A DNA stretch of 64,000 nucleotides, taken from the NCBI RefSeq assembly GCF_038806765.1, contig NZ_CP152389.1, forward strand, positions 1,984,001 to 2,048,000, in the 5' to 3' direction. The notes beneath the pieces are model-generated. The model made no database searches. It saw only the letters and a list, made by a program, of their open reading frames with translations, and was not told the origin of the DNA. Below, piece by piece: positions 9,501 to 18,801 of this stretch. Within the stretch, counting starts at the first letter, position 1, and each line of letters starts with the position of its first letter. This stretch comes from Mucilaginibacter sp. CSA2-8R (GTDB taxonomy: Bacteria; Bacteroidota; Bacteroidia; Sphingobacteriales; Sphingobacteriaceae). The translations under genes were made by a program, and so were the position numbers.

Positions 9501-10717
9501 ACCATGATAAACTAGAGCGTGTGTTATTTAACTTGCTGTCTAATGCTTTTAAATTTACTCCGGAAGGGGGGAAGGTGATGCTTGCCGTTTATCTGCGCAC
9601 AGATGCAGAACAAAATCAGCAAGGAAATTTAGTTATTGAAGTTTCCGACACGGGCATAGGTATAGGGGCCAATCAGCAGGCGCAGATATTTGAACGTTTT
9701 TTCCAGAGCGATCAGTCTCCGGCAATATTAAATCAAGGCAGCGGTATCGGTTTGTCAATTGTCAGAGAGTTTGTGATTATGCACAGGGGTACGATTAACG
9801 TGAAAAGCGAACCCGGTCAAGGCAGTATATTTACGGTTGAACTCCCTTATGATGCTGTAAATCTGCCATTGCAGTCAACACCTGAAAGTTTGACGGAGCA
9901 ACATGACTTAACTGTTACCGGGATAGAAACTGAATCTGGCGAGCAGCCTTTGCTATTGATTATTGATGATAACGAAGAGTTTAGATTTTATCTTAAAGAT
10001 CATTTAAAGGCAAACTATCGCATTATTGAGGCTGCCAACGGTAAAGAAGGCTGGCAACAGGCGCTGGCTCATCATCCTGAGCTAATTATTAGTGATATGA
10101 TGATGCCGTTTATGGATGGTGTAGAGTTAAGCAAGAAATTAAAAGCAGATAAACGTACTTCTCACATCCCGGTAATGCTGTTAACCGCCTCTACTAGTGA
10201 ACGTGAGCAAATGCAGGGACTAACATCCGGTGTTAATGATTACCTGACTAAGCCGTTTAGCTTTAATATTCTGAATGCAAAAATCAGGAACATGCTGGCC
10301 TTTAGCCGGAATTTGAAAAAGGCCTACTCTAAACAACTCAACATAGCATCGCCCGAGGTGGAGATTGAACAAGCAGGCGAACGTTTCATTAAGTCTGTAA
10401 TAGATTATGTTAAATCAAATCTGAATAATACGCAGTTATCAGTTGAAGATTTGAGCCGTCACGTCGGCATGAGTCGGGGCTCGTTATATAATAAAATTTT
10501 AGAAGTGACCGGCCAAACCCCTGTGGAGTTTATAAGAACCATGAAACTAGAACAGGCTGCGCTACTGCTCGAAAAGAGTGATATGAATATAGCCCAGATT
10601 GCTTACGCCGTTGGCTTTACGACGCCTAACTACTTTGCAAAGTCGTTCAAATCTAAATACAACATGCTTCCTTCAGAATACCTAAACCTGAAGCGGAAGG
10701 CGTTCGAAATTAAATAG
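6596..10717 (+). CDS. Hybrid two-component system regulator (sensor kinase, receiver and AraC-type output in one protein)
   Basis: The 1373-residue protein has the full hybrid two-component system architecture used by Bacteroidota to sense glycan fragments. A signal peptide (residues 1-27) is followed by a large periplasmic sensor of repeated propeller units (GLLWFATDDGLNKFDG, LWIGTNGAGVNVLD and similar). A Y_Y_Y domain lies near 730-790 and one membrane segment near 804-830. The cytoplasmic part has a HisKA domain with His867 in SHEFRTP, an HATPase with the N-box NLLSNAFKFT and glycine boxes GIGIG and GSGIGLS, a receiver with phospho-acceptor Asp1167 in SDMMMPF, and an AraC-type helix-turn-helix at about 1278-1365. 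It lies directly upstream of a SusC/SusD pair and divergent from GH10, so it most likely activates this xylan locus. Confidence 0.96.
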   Translation: MRGSVKILRVLLFCVITAVAASAGALAQTSNIQFTSLSSKDGLSSNTVHAILKDKYGLLWFATDDGLNKFDGTRFKTYRHNANDTTSLETNEIAALYEDGAGELWVGVVGGSLHKYDRQHDCFKRIRARQKNKSYNLINVKAIACDKSGKLWLATFAGLHVLDPATSQINRFEADKQLPPVLKNGITLSVYRDHKNRMWVGTRAGLYRYDDAYGHFTSYLHNDADVLSIAGNAIKTITQDAFGNLWFGTTDGLSMLSANEQAFKNYKYSSKNAENSISSNTIYAVAAKSKNELWVGTENGLDIINTSSGNISRFGPDNRNSFSLTSKSIRSILIDKQGICWIGTYQGGINKYDQNLTFFSLKKSNPFDPNGLSAPFVTSFAEGTNGNIYVGTDGGGLNLFNPQTRLLNHVPIKSKLANVTPGVSILTLIKAKNNRLWIGTYQNGLFGYDIKTGAYQQFIKDGSKASLSSNDIFCLMEDKRGKLWIGTNGAGVNVLDPVTGIVDSKLPEEILGQVPRTLHNGFIRAFEEDKHGNIWIGTNGGGINIYNPETKHYTILQRSNKTFPSDKINTIYEDRHGVLWIGTNDEGLVSIDESRKYLRIFNERNGLPNNVILKVIEDQNGKIWVTTNKGVSALDVAKKSFVSYNSFNGLQNNAFIQGAAFAAGNGQLYFGGADGFNYLMPSEVKINKNVPPVLFTNLTISGKTVSSTDKSHLNEDITVAEKFTVDYKQSFALSYVAVNYTSPKQNHYAYRLKGFEKDWIDAGSNTMVYYTNLNPGEYVFEVKASNNDGVWNNTGKSIKIIVKPPFWLTWYAYIIYIASAIGVLLYIRHRGILQLQQEFKHEQEKREQERLRELDQSKIKFLTNLSHEFRTPIALIMAPADKLLNQPVDIQTSAQVNIIKRNARRLLNMVNQLLDFRKLEEQELKLCTAEGDVIAFLKDVSESFRDLSEKKRITFVFNSGLEGLLMRFDHDKLERVLFNLLSNAFKFTPEGGKVMLAVYLRTDAEQNQQGNLVIEVSDTGIGIGANQQAQIFERFFQSDQSPAILNQGSGIGLSIVREFVIMHRGTINVKSEPGQGSIFTVELPYDAVNLPLQSTPESLTEQHDLTVTGIETESGEQPLLLIIDDNEEFRFYLKDHLKANYRIIEAANGKEGWQQALAHHPELIISDMMMPFMDGVELSKKLKADKRTSHIPVMLLTASTSEREQMQGLTSGVNDYLTKPFSFNILNAKIRNMLAFSRNLKKAYSKQLNIASPEVEIEQAGERFIKSVIDYVKSNLNNTQLSVEDLSRHVGMSRGSLYNKILEVTGQTPVEFIRTMKLEQAALLLEKSDMNIAQIAYAVGFTTPNYFAKSFKSKYNMLPSEYLNLKRKAFEIK

Positions 10718-11476
10718 AATAAAATATATTCAGCGCTTAGTCTGTTAGCGTGCAACCGTTTTAAGCTTATTTAACATGGACGAGAAATAGAGGAGTCACC
10801 TTGTTGTAGAGCAATGTCGTAATCAACAAGATAGAACTAATTACTACTCGTATAGTATGCACCAAATGTAAATTAGGTTGCTTTTGCTTGAACAGGAATG
10901 TAATCAGTGGTACTATTTTTCGGTTCATTTGTACTTAAGTAAGAATTTTAAATGATTTAAAGTATTTGCAATATCTTCTACCGGTCTTTAGCAATAATGC
11001 ATATATCGTTTTAAGTCATTCCCAAAAAAGAAAAATAGGGCGTTTTATAAGCAGTAATATGCATAATAGATGACCCATTTTATCCTCTGTTATTAAACAT
11101 TTGTGTATATATTTTGTACAAAACTGCTTTCATCAAATAATTTACTCCTATACCTTTACCATTGTCATAACCAATAAACCAATTGTTTTTGCACATTCTG
11201 TCCATCTTCGTTTGCACAGAATTTTTTAGACTGATAAGGCATACAAGTAGCGCAAAACGCACTGATAGGGTAAAATGCCCTTTTTTTGTAAAGATCTATG
11301 CAATCGATTGTAATAGATACTTTTTACAAAGCTTTAGTGTACTGATCATGAGAAACCGTTGAGAAAAAAAACAAAAATTAATTATAAACCAAGTGAATTT
11401 TAAATTTAAACCACCATCTAAAACGCCTCAGAAAATCAATTAACTGTGAATCAAAAACCAGCCTTAAATTAACTAT
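10718..11476. other. 759-bp intergenic leader upstream of the first SusC-like gene
   Basis: I see no credible gene here. The minus-strand 60-codon frame at 11080-11262 has no recognisable motif. The region contains the near-perfect palindrome at 11299-11312, and the last 130 bp are AT-rich and likely to hold the susC promoter and untranslated leader. The length suggests a complex regulatory region, including likely binding sites for the hybrid regulator. Confidence 0.5.
11299..11312. promoter_or_regulatory. 14-bp near-palindrome TGCAATCGATTGTA, LacI-type operator candidate
   Basis: This site differs by one base from the perfect palindrome at 6300-6313. It lies 165 bp upstream of the SusC-like start codon, between the hybrid regulator and the transport genes. 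The shared sequence and placement suggest co-regulation. Confidence 0.6.
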
Positions 11477-14400
11477 ATGAGAATACTTCAACTTTCTAAA
11501 TTCATGAAAACATATTGGTTAGTCACTGTGCTAACTATGCTTTCTTCTGTGCTCTTTGCACAAACCGTACCCATAAAAGGTAAAATTGTTGACGAAAAAA
11601 ATGAACCGCTAGTAGGGGCTACTGTAAAAGTTACAGGAGGTACTACTGCCGCTGTGGCAGATGTTAATGGTAATTTTACTTTAAACGCGCCTGCCGGAAC
11701 CAGCAGCGTTACCGTTTCGTTTGTTGGTTACAACGATTTCGTAAAAAATGTTGCATCCGGAACTCCCAACTTAGGTACTTTAACATTAACCAGAAGTGCA
11801 AGTAACCTAAACGATGTTGTTGTTGTTGGTTATGGCACCCTCCGCCGACAGGACGTTACAGGTACAGTTGCTTCAGTTGATGCAAAAACGTTACAGGAAA
11901 TACCTGCATCCAACTTTGCTGAACAGCTTAAAGGCAGAGTTGCAGGTGTTGATGTAGTAAGCGGTACTAACGGGCCTATAATATCGATTCGTGGTAACCG
12001 TACTATCGGTGCTGCACCAGGTGTAGACGGACCACTGATTGTTTTAGACGGACAGCCTTACTATAACTCTATTGAAAACATCAACCCTACTGATATCAAA
12101 AGTATCGACGTGTTGAAAGGTGCTTCGGCAACTGCAATTTACGGTTCTCGTGCGTCGGGAGGTGTTTTGTTAATTACTACCAACCGTGGTAGGGTAGGCA
12201 CAACTGTTACTGCATATGATACTTACGTAGGTGTAAGCAAGCTGCAAGGTAACCTCAGATTGCTTAACGGACAGGAATTCGCCCAGCTACAAAACGATGC
12301 ATTGCAGGGTGCTGTATTGCAAGGATACTCTAATAACACCCCTTCAAACCCTTACGCACTTACAGCAATCGAAAAGCAAGCACTGGCTGAAGGTGTCAGC
12401 ACAGATTACGTGAAGCTGCTGGTTAAACCATCAATAATTTGGGACCAAAGTTTACGGGTGTCAAGCGGTACCGAAAGAACTCAGTTTACAATTGGTGGTG
12501 GTTACCGTTTAAATACTGCGCTACAACCTAACAACGACAGCAAGCGTATATCGTTGAATGCCACTTTAGACCATAAAATCAACAAGTACCTAAAATTTGG
12601 TTTAACCACTTTAACTACTGTGCGTTTGGTAAACAATGGAGGTGGCGATCAACTTTTAACCGCACGCTACATCAGCCCGCTTACTTATCCGTATTTGCCT
12701 AACGGTAATCTCAACCCTACGCCTCAGTCGGATCAAATTGATGCTACGTTTTTAAACCCATTGCTTCCAGGTCAAAACCCTGATCAGTATTACGATTATA
12801 CCCGAGCGTTTATACACAATGACATTGTTTACGGCGAGGTATCACCCGTTGACCACCTTAAGTACCGTTTCACTGTAAATTATAATTTCTCACAGTCTTT
12901 ACAAGGTCTATACCGCGGTATCAACAATGTGGATATTGTAAATGCAGCACGTACAACGGCCAGTACATTAAATAATTACCAGTATCGGTTATCTCAAGAG
13001 CATTTGTTAACTTACGATAATACATTTGCGAATAAGCACCGTGTTAACTTTGTAGCAGTTTTTAGAAATGAAAAGCAGCACAACGAAAACTCAAGAATAG
13101 ATGGTACAGGCATTCCATTTGATGCCGTTCGCAATTCTAACCTTGGTTTAGCTAATACCATTACCGGTGTAAACGGCAGCTATACTGAGCAAGGCTTGTT
13201 ATCTTACATTGCTCGTTTAAACTATGCATTTGATAACAAGTATGATTTAACAGCTTCGGTGACAACTGATGGTAACTCGGCATTGGCATCAGGCAACAAA
13301 TACACCACCTATCCATCTATTGGTTTAGGTTGGGTATTGAGTAATGAAGGCTTTATGAAGCGTTACTCTTTTATAGATAACCTGAAACTACGTGCAGGTT
13401 ACGGTATAACTTCTACAACAGCCACAATTAACCCATACTCAACTTTAGGGGCATTAAGCTCTTCAAAATATCAGTATGGTGGTGCATCTACCGGTAACGC
13501 ACAAGGTGTTAGGGTAACAACGCTTACTAACCCAACATTAACCTGGCAAAGAACACATGAGTACAACCTTGCCTTAGATTTTGGTGTACTTAAAAATAGG
13601 ATTACCGGTTCGGTAGAGGTGTACAAGCAACGTACTACAGGCATTATATTACCGAATCAATTACCTGTTACTAACGGTGCTAGCTCTCAAACCTCAAATT
13701 TGGGTACATCATCAAACAAAGGTTTAGAGATTACTTTAAGCAGCATAAATATCCAGAATTTGGGTGGCTTTACTTGGTCAACCGACTACAATATGTCGTT
13801 TAGCCGCGAGCGCATTGAAGAATTACCAAACGGTGCTCAATTTAATATTGGTGCCGGCCAATTCGTTGGTCAGCCATTGAGCGTCATTTACGACGTTAGA
13901 AAAATTGGTATCTGGCAATTAGGCGATTCTCCGGGTATCGATAACACAAAACCTCAAACCAGCGGTGCGGTTTACCAACCGGTAAGAGGTCAGGCCGGGA
14001 CTTTACAGTACCCGGGTCAAATTCGCGTTCAAGACTTAAATGGTGACGGTAAAATCGACGCTAACGATAACCAGATCATCGGTAACTTCCAGCCAAAATA
14101 CCAGTTCGGTATGACCAACCGTTTTGCTTACAAAAACTTTGACTTAAGCATTGTAATCCAAGGCAGAATGAAGTTTACGACTGTAGTACCTTATGTGTCT
14201 TCGGCTAACTCTGCATACGTCGGCTGGCAATATCTTAACTTAGGACGTCATAATCAGCCTTATATTGATTACTGGACGCCTACCAACCCTACTAATGCAT
14301 TTCCAATGCCAAACGCGCAAATTCAGGGTAACTATTACTCAACCCTGCAATATTATGATGGATCGTTCATCCGTGCAAAAAGCATAAACATAGGTTACAA

Positions 14401-14671
14401 TTTGCCTGCTAATATTACTCGCCATTTAGGTATGAGCTCACTAAGGGTTTATGCTAACGTGACTAATCCGTTCATTATTTATGCACCAATCATGAATCAT
14501 AGTTTCTCAGTAACAGATCCGGAATCGGTTTATAACCAGCAGGTTATAAATTCATCTACCAGTGGTAACATAGGCGGACAAGATGGTAACTTCAATAACT
14601 ACCGAGGCTTAGCTATTAGTCCTGGTATCACCACACGCGATTTCATTTTTGGTATCAATGCCCGTTTCTAA
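11477..14671 (+). CDS. SusC-like TonB-dependent outer-membrane glycan importer
   Basis: The 1064-residue protein is a SusC/RagA family TonB-linked receptor. A signal peptide ends at SSVLFAQ; Met10 (MKTYWLVTVL) is an equally plausible start. A CarboxypepD_reg-like beta-sandwich (PIKGKIVDEKNEPLVGATVKV, about 31-110) comes next. The conserved DVVVVGYGT segment leads into the plug domain with IDVLKGASATAIYGSRASGGVLLITT. The rest is the 22-strand barrel, ending in the aromatic terminus INARF. With the SusD-like lipoprotein 12 bp downstream it forms the import pair of this locus. The hybrid regulator upstream and esterase and xylan genes downstream point to decorated xylan oligosaccharides as cargo (inference). 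Confidence 0.95.
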   Translation: MRILQLSKFMKTYWLVTVLTMLSSVLFAQTVPIKGKIVDEKNEPLVGATVKVTGGTTAAVADVNGNFTLNAPAGTSSVTVSFVGYNDFVKNVASGTPNLGTLTLTRSASNLNDVVVVGYGTLRRQDVTGTVASVDAKTLQEIPASNFAEQLKGRVAGVDVVSGTNGPIISIRGNRTIGAAPGVDGPLIVLDGQPYYNSIENINPTDIKSIDVLKGASATAIYGSRASGGVLLITTNRGRVGTTVTAYDTYVGVSKLQGNLRLLNGQEFAQLQNDALQGAVLQGYSNNTPSNPYALTAIEKQALAEGVSTDYVKLLVKPSIIWDQSLRVSSGTERTQFTIGGGYRLNTALQPNNDSKRISLNATLDHKINKYLKFGLTTLTTVRLVNNGGGDQLLTARYISPLTYPYLPNGNLNPTPQSDQIDATFLNPLLPGQNPDQYYDYTRAFIHNDIVYGEVSPVDHLKYRFTVNYNFSQSLQGLYRGINNVDIVNAARTTASTLNNYQYRLSQEHLLTYDNTFANKHRVNFVAVFRNEKQHNENSRIDGTGIPFDAVRNSNLGLANTITGVNGSYTEQGLLSYIARLNYAFDNKYDLTASVTTDGNSALASGNKYTTYPSIGLGWVLSNEGFMKRYSFIDNLKLRAGYGITSTTATINPYSTLGALSSSKYQYGGASTGNAQGVRVTTLTNPTLTWQRTHEYNLALDFGVLKNRITGSVEVYKQRTTGIILPNQLPVTNGASSQTSNLGTSSNKGLEITLSSINIQNLGGFTWSTDYNMSFSRERIEELPNGAQFNIGAGQFVGQPLSVIYDVRKIGIWQLGDSPGIDNTKPQTSGAVYQPVRGQAGTLQYPGQIRVQDLNGDGKIDANDNQIIGNFQPKYQFGMTNRFAYKNFDLSIVIQGRMKFTTVVPYVSSANSAYVGWQYLNLGRHNQPYIDYWTPTNPTNAFPMPNAQIQGNYYSTLQYYDGSFIRAKSINIGYNLPANITRHLGMSSLRVYANVTNPFIIYAPIMNHSFSVTDPESVYNQQVINSSTSGNIGGQDGNFNNYRGLAISPGITTRDFIFGINARF

Positions 14672-14683
14672 AATTTAACAGAC

Positions 14684-16627
14684 ATGAAAATTCTAAATAA
14701 AGCAAGTATAATTATAGCAACTGCAGCCGTTTTATCGTCTGCTACCAGTTGCAAAAAGATATTAGAAGAGCAGCCAAGAGCACAATTATACCCTGAGTAC
14801 TTCACTACGGCAGGTGGTGTACAGGCTGCTGTAACAGGAGTCTACAACGATTTAAGAGGAGCCTTTTCGGGCGAAGGTTTAGTTTTTTATTATAACGGTA
14901 CCGACGAAAATATTCCGGGAGGAAGTGCTGGTACAGTACCTCCACTGTTTAATTCATTTAATGGCATAAACTCGTCAAACGGTCCGGATATTACCGGACT
15001 GTATGTAGACATCAATACACTAAATGGAGTATTTCAGTATGCAACAGCAATTACTGATGCTACGGCACGTACACAGTTTGTTGCCCAAGCAAAGTTTCTG
15101 CGAGCCTTCATGTATTTCTATTTAGTACAAACCTATGGCGGAACAACAGCTACGCAAAAAAGCGGTATTCCATTACATACGACCTACATTACTACAGCTA
15201 GTACTGCCGATGCACCTGCTCCTCTTGCTGACATATATGCGTTTATCATAAAGGATTTAACAGAAGCTGCAGCAGAACTTCCGAACACAGTAAGTACTAC
15301 GAGTCCATTTTCGGCAGGTGGTGTTGGCAAAACGGCTACTGCTGCCGTAGCAAACGCTTATCTTGCGAAGGTTTATTTAACGCGTGGTTATAGCGAGGTA
15401 AAACAAGCTGGTGATTTTCAAAAAGCTGCTGATTTAACTGCTGCACTAATCGCCAATAAAGGCACCTATGGCCTTGATTTATGGCAGGATTATATGGACG
15501 TACATAAGCCGGCTAATGACTATGGCAAAGAAAACATGTTTGCAATTGATTTTGGTGGGGCATCAGATCCGCAATATACAGGTTACACACTTCAGGGTTC
15601 AGGTGGTTATGGTTTAAATCAGCTTTATGTACTAGCCCGTATGAATTATGTAGGCCCAGGAATTGATAATATTGCTGGTATTGACGGAGTTCCTCAAAGG
15701 CTTACAACTAAATCAGGTATGTTCCGCGATGTTTATAACGGCCGTCCATACGTACGTTTGGCCCCTAACGTGCGCTATACTATGAACGTGGCCTTTGCCA
15801 ATCAGGTAAGTGACAGCCGCTACGATGCTACCTTCCAAACATTCTGGATTTGTAACACCAACGTTGCTGCCGGTACAAAAAGCGACGGTACGTTGAAAGA
15901 TAAATTAATACCTACATCTAATCCATCAACAAGTGCTTATATAAAGCCGATAGACGGTGATACAGCGATTTTAATGCCAAGCGCAGATGTTACCATGGCT
16001 CGTCGTGATGCTTTTAAAGGTTTAATCGTTACTCCTAAACAATTTAACAACGTTATCTTCCCTACAGTGAAGAAATTTGATGATCCAAAACGTAATGCAA
16101 CCGGTGACTTTTCAAGCCGTCCTATTACATTAATGCGCTTTTCTGAAGTTTATCTGATGAATGCCGAAGCTAATTACATGCTTGGTAACACCAGTACCGC
16201 TGCAGATATGTTAAATATCATCAGACGCCGTGCAGCTTACCGTACACCGGATGATGCGCAAAACGTTGCAAAGAATGCTATTTCGGTAACAGCATCAACT
16301 ATGGCAAGTGTAAATGCTGCAAACGTGGCGGCTATGGCGTTAAATTCTGCTCAGTTAGCTCAATTAGCAATACCAAACAATACCAGCAACACTGCATCGC
16401 TTTGTGGTATGGACTTGATTTTAGATGAGTATACCCGTGAGTTTTACGGTGATCCGCGCCGCTGGTACGACTTGGTAAGAACACAGCAATTGGTACGCAG
16501 AAATAAAATGTACAATACCAACGGTGGTCCGAATGTTCAGGATTATCACACACGTTGGCCAATTCCACAAAACTTGATTAACAACGTTTTGTCGGGCCCT
16601 AAATATCCTCAAAATAACGGATATTAA
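14684..16627 (+). CDS. SusD-like surface glycan-binding lipoprotein (RagB/SusD family)
   Basis: The 647-residue protein has a lipoprotein signal peptide with lipidation Cys23 in SSATSCKKILEEQP. It has the typical SusD features: an N-terminal helix-rich tetratricopeptide region (FVAQAKFLRAFMYFYLVQTYGG) and a late RLMNAEANYML-like helix with the LILDEYTREFYGDPRRWYDLVRT motif near the C-terminus. It forms the lid of the SusC importer and binds glycan at the cell surface. It follows susC with a 12-bp gap and is followed by a strong terminator, so the two form a dicistronic unit. At 647 residues it is rather long for the family. Confidence 0.94.
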   Translation: MKILNKASIIIATAAVLSSATSCKKILEEQPRAQLYPEYFTTAGGVQAAVTGVYNDLRGAFSGEGLVFYYNGTDENIPGGSAGTVPPLFNSFNGINSSNGPDITGLYVDINTLNGVFQYATAITDATARTQFVAQAKFLRAFMYFYLVQTYGGTTATQKSGIPLHTTYITTASTADAPAPLADIYAFIIKDLTEAAAELPNTVSTTSPFSAGGVGKTATAAVANAYLAKVYLTRGYSEVKQAGDFQKAADLTAALIANKGTYGLDLWQDYMDVHKPANDYGKENMFAIDFGGASDPQYTGYTLQGSGGYGLNQLYVLARMNYVGPGIDNIAGIDGVPQRLTTKSGMFRDVYNGRPYVRLAPNVRYTMNVAFANQVSDSRYDATFQTFWICNTNVAAGTKSDGTLKDKLIPTSNPSTSAYIKPIDGDTAILMPSADVTMARRDAFKGLIVTPKQFNNVIFPTVKKFDDPKRNATGDFSSRPITLMRFSEVYLMNAEANYMLGNTSTAADMLNIIRRRAAYRTPDDAQNVAKNAISVTASTMASVNAANVAAMALNSAQLAQLAIPNNTSNTASLCGMDLILDEYTREFYGDPRRWYDLVRTQQLVRRNKMYNTNGGPNVQDYHTRWPIPQNLINNVLSGPKYPQNNGY

Positions 16628-16639
16628 TATTTGACTTAT

Positions 16640-16670
16640 AGAAAGGGCTATGCACTGCATAGCCCTTTCT
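16640..16670. terminator. Strong hairpin terminator after the first SusCD pair
   Basis: A 15-bp perfect stem (AGAAAGGGCTATGCA with TGCATAGCCCTTTCT) encloses a single-base C between the arms, so the inner bases will form the loop. It lies 12 bp after the SusD stop codon. Confidence 0.85.
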
Positions 16671-16823
16671 GTGTTTAAACGCTTGCTGCTACATATACTT
16701 TGTTTAACTCTTTATTGCTATAGCTCAAACTTGTTAAAAAATATGACGAGTTTACATGTTGCCGGTTTATGCTGGTATAGTAATTAACGCTACCGCAATA
16801 CCGTTTTCTGCTTCTCGATATTT

Positions 16824-18776
16824 ATGAAATATGTTAAAATAATACCTTTCTTATGTTCTGCTGTACTAGCGCTTTCGGCATCTGCTCAAGTGAGATTACC
16901 ACAACTGGTAAGCGACGGCATGGTATTGCAGCGCGACCAAAAAATTAACATTTGGGGTTGGGCTTCGCCCGGCGAAAAACTGAAGGTTAATTTTAAAGGC
17001 AAAACTTATAAAGCCACTACGGGGGCGGACGGTAAGTGGATGCTGCAAATGCCTGCAATAGAAGCAGGCGGCCCTTATAGCATGACCATTAATGCCAGTA
17101 ATCACGTCCAACTCAAAGACATCCTGGTTGGCGATGTGTGGTTTTGTGCAGGCCAGTCAAACATGGTTACGCCTATGGAAAGGGTTAAAGAACGGTACCC
17201 CGACGAAATTGCTAATGCAAATTATCCGCAGATACGTAATTTCTTTGTGCCAACAGCTTCTGACGTTATTAAAGAACATAATGACTTGCCGCCCGGCAAA
17301 TGGATGCCAGCTACACCGGTTAACGTTATGAACTTTGGTGCGGTCAGTTATTTTATGGCCAAACAGTTGCATCTAAAATATCATGTGCCTATAGGTATCA
17401 TCAACTCCAGTGTGGGTGGTACTCCCATACAGGCTTGGATTAGTAAAGATGGGTATCGCGAACTGCCTGCCTACACCAATCGTTTAAAGCAGTTTTCGGA
17501 TAGTGCTTTTGTTAATAAAATTAACAGGCCCGTTCAGCCGCGGCCTGCGGCCTCCGCTCCGTTTGTACAGCAGGATAAAGGTTTAGCCGAACCGGTAAAA
17601 TGGTTTGATAACGCCTATGTTCCAGATGGATGGCACAAATTCTGGTTGCCTGGTTATTGGGCTGATCAGGGCGTAAGGGGACTTAACGGCGTAATTTGGT
17701 TCCGGAAAGAAGTAGATGTACCAGCCTCAATGGCTGGTAAAGCGGCCAAGCTTTTTGCAGGGCGTATCATAGATGCCGACGAAACCTATGTAAATGGCGT
17801 GAAAGTGGGTAACATCACCTATCAGTATCCGCCGCGCCGTTACGAAGTACCCGCCGGTTTACTTAAGGCCGGAAAAAATACAATTGTAGTACGTATAACC
17901 AACACCTTTGGTAAAGGTGGTTTTGTGCCCGATAAGCGTTATGAACTAACTGATGGCGCTACAACCATTGATTTACGTGGTGACTGGTTGTATAAAGTGG
18001 GACAGGTGTTTAAACCGCTTAGGCGCAGTATGGGCGACATCGAAAGCGGATTTGCATTTTCTGCTCAAAACGAGCCGACGGGGTTATATAACACTATGGT
18101 TAAACCTGCTGTCGATTATGGCGTTAAGGGCTTTGTTTGGTACCAAGGCGAATCAAACGCCGGCAATGCCAAAGAATATAACTCATTGTTGCGTGCGTTA
18201 ATCAGCGATTGGCGAACCCAGTGGCACAATGCTGCTTTGCCATTTATTGTTATACAATTACCTAATTACGGCGATACAGAATATTCGCCGGTAGAAAGCC
18301 AATGGGCTGAACTGCGTGATGGTCAGCTTAAGGTTTTGGATATTCCTAAAACCGCCTTAGCAGTAACTATTGATCTGGGCGAATGGAATGATATACATCC
18401 GTTAAATAAAAAAGATGTGGGCGACCGGGTAGCCTTAGCTGCCGAAAAACTGGCTTATGGCAATACTAAGTTGGTGAGTTCAGGTCCGCTTTATCAATCG
18501 GCCAGCATTGCAGGCAACAAAATCATCGTTTCGTTTACTAACACTGGTTCAGGCTTAATGGCAAAAGGAGGTAAGCTTGCCCGCTTTGCCATTGCAGGTG
18601 CCGATAAACAATTTGTTTGGGCCGATGCACAAATTGAGGGGGATAAGGTGTCGGTTTCAAGCCCTGAAGTTGCCGAACCTAAATACGTGCGTTATGCCTG
18701 GGCAGATAATCCGGAAGGAGCCAATCTGTATAACAAAGAAGGCTTACCTGCTTCTCCTTTCCGTACCGATAAGTAG
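16824..18776 (+). CDS. Sialate O-acetylesterase-like SGNH esterase with inserted jelly-roll, probable xylan acetylesterase (CE20-like)
   Basis: The 650-residue secreted protein (signal peptide ending SASAQ) carries an SGNH-type esterase fold. The nucleophile is Ser112 in AGQSNM, and the catalytic Asp523 and His525 lie in WNDIHPLNK. Between about residues 245 and 385 a beta-sandwich like a GH2 sugar-binding domain (WFRKEVDVPASMAGKAAKL, ADETYVNGVKVG) interrupts the hydrolase fold. This layout is known from sialate O-acetylesterase relatives and from CE20 xylan acetylesterases. In this locus removal of acetyl groups from xylan is the likely role, since nothing else here concerns sialic acid. A CE15-like gene follows 25 bp downstream, suggesting one operon. 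Confidence 0.88.
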   Translation: MKYVKIIPFLCSAVLALSASAQVRLPQLVSDGMVLQRDQKINIWGWASPGEKLKVNFKGKTYKATTGADGKWMLQMPAIEAGGPYSMTINASNHVQLKDILVGDVWFCAGQSNMVTPMERVKERYPDEIANANYPQIRNFFVPTASDVIKEHNDLPPGKWMPATPVNVMNFGAVSYFMAKQLHLKYHVPIGIINSSVGGTPIQAWISKDGYRELPAYTNRLKQFSDSAFVNKINRPVQPRPAASAPFVQQDKGLAEPVKWFDNAYVPDGWHKFWLPGYWADQGVRGLNGVIWFRKEVDVPASMAGKAAKLFAGRIIDADETYVNGVKVGNITYQYPPRRYEVPAGLLKAGKNTIVVRITNTFGKGGFVPDKRYELTDGATTIDLRGDWLYKVGQVFKPLRRSMGDIESGFAFSAQNEPTGLYNTMVKPAVDYGVKGFVWYQGESNAGNAKEYNSLLRALISDWRTQWHNAALPFIVIQLPNYGDTEYSPVESQWAELRDGQLKVLDIPKTALAVTIDLGEWNDIHPLNKKDVGDRVALAAEKLAYGNTKLVSSGPLYQSASIAGNKIIVSFTNTGSGLMAKGGKLARFAIAGADKQFVWADAQIEGDKVSVSSPEVAEPKYVRYAWADNPEGANLYNKEGLPASPFRTDK

Positions 18777-18801
18777 TTGCTTTAAGTAATTTGTATCAGT
18801 A

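Noticed and set aside
11080..11262. 60-codon minus-strand open frame upstream of the first SusC
   Set aside because: No motif or leader, and it lies in a regulatory region in the opposite direction to its neighbours.
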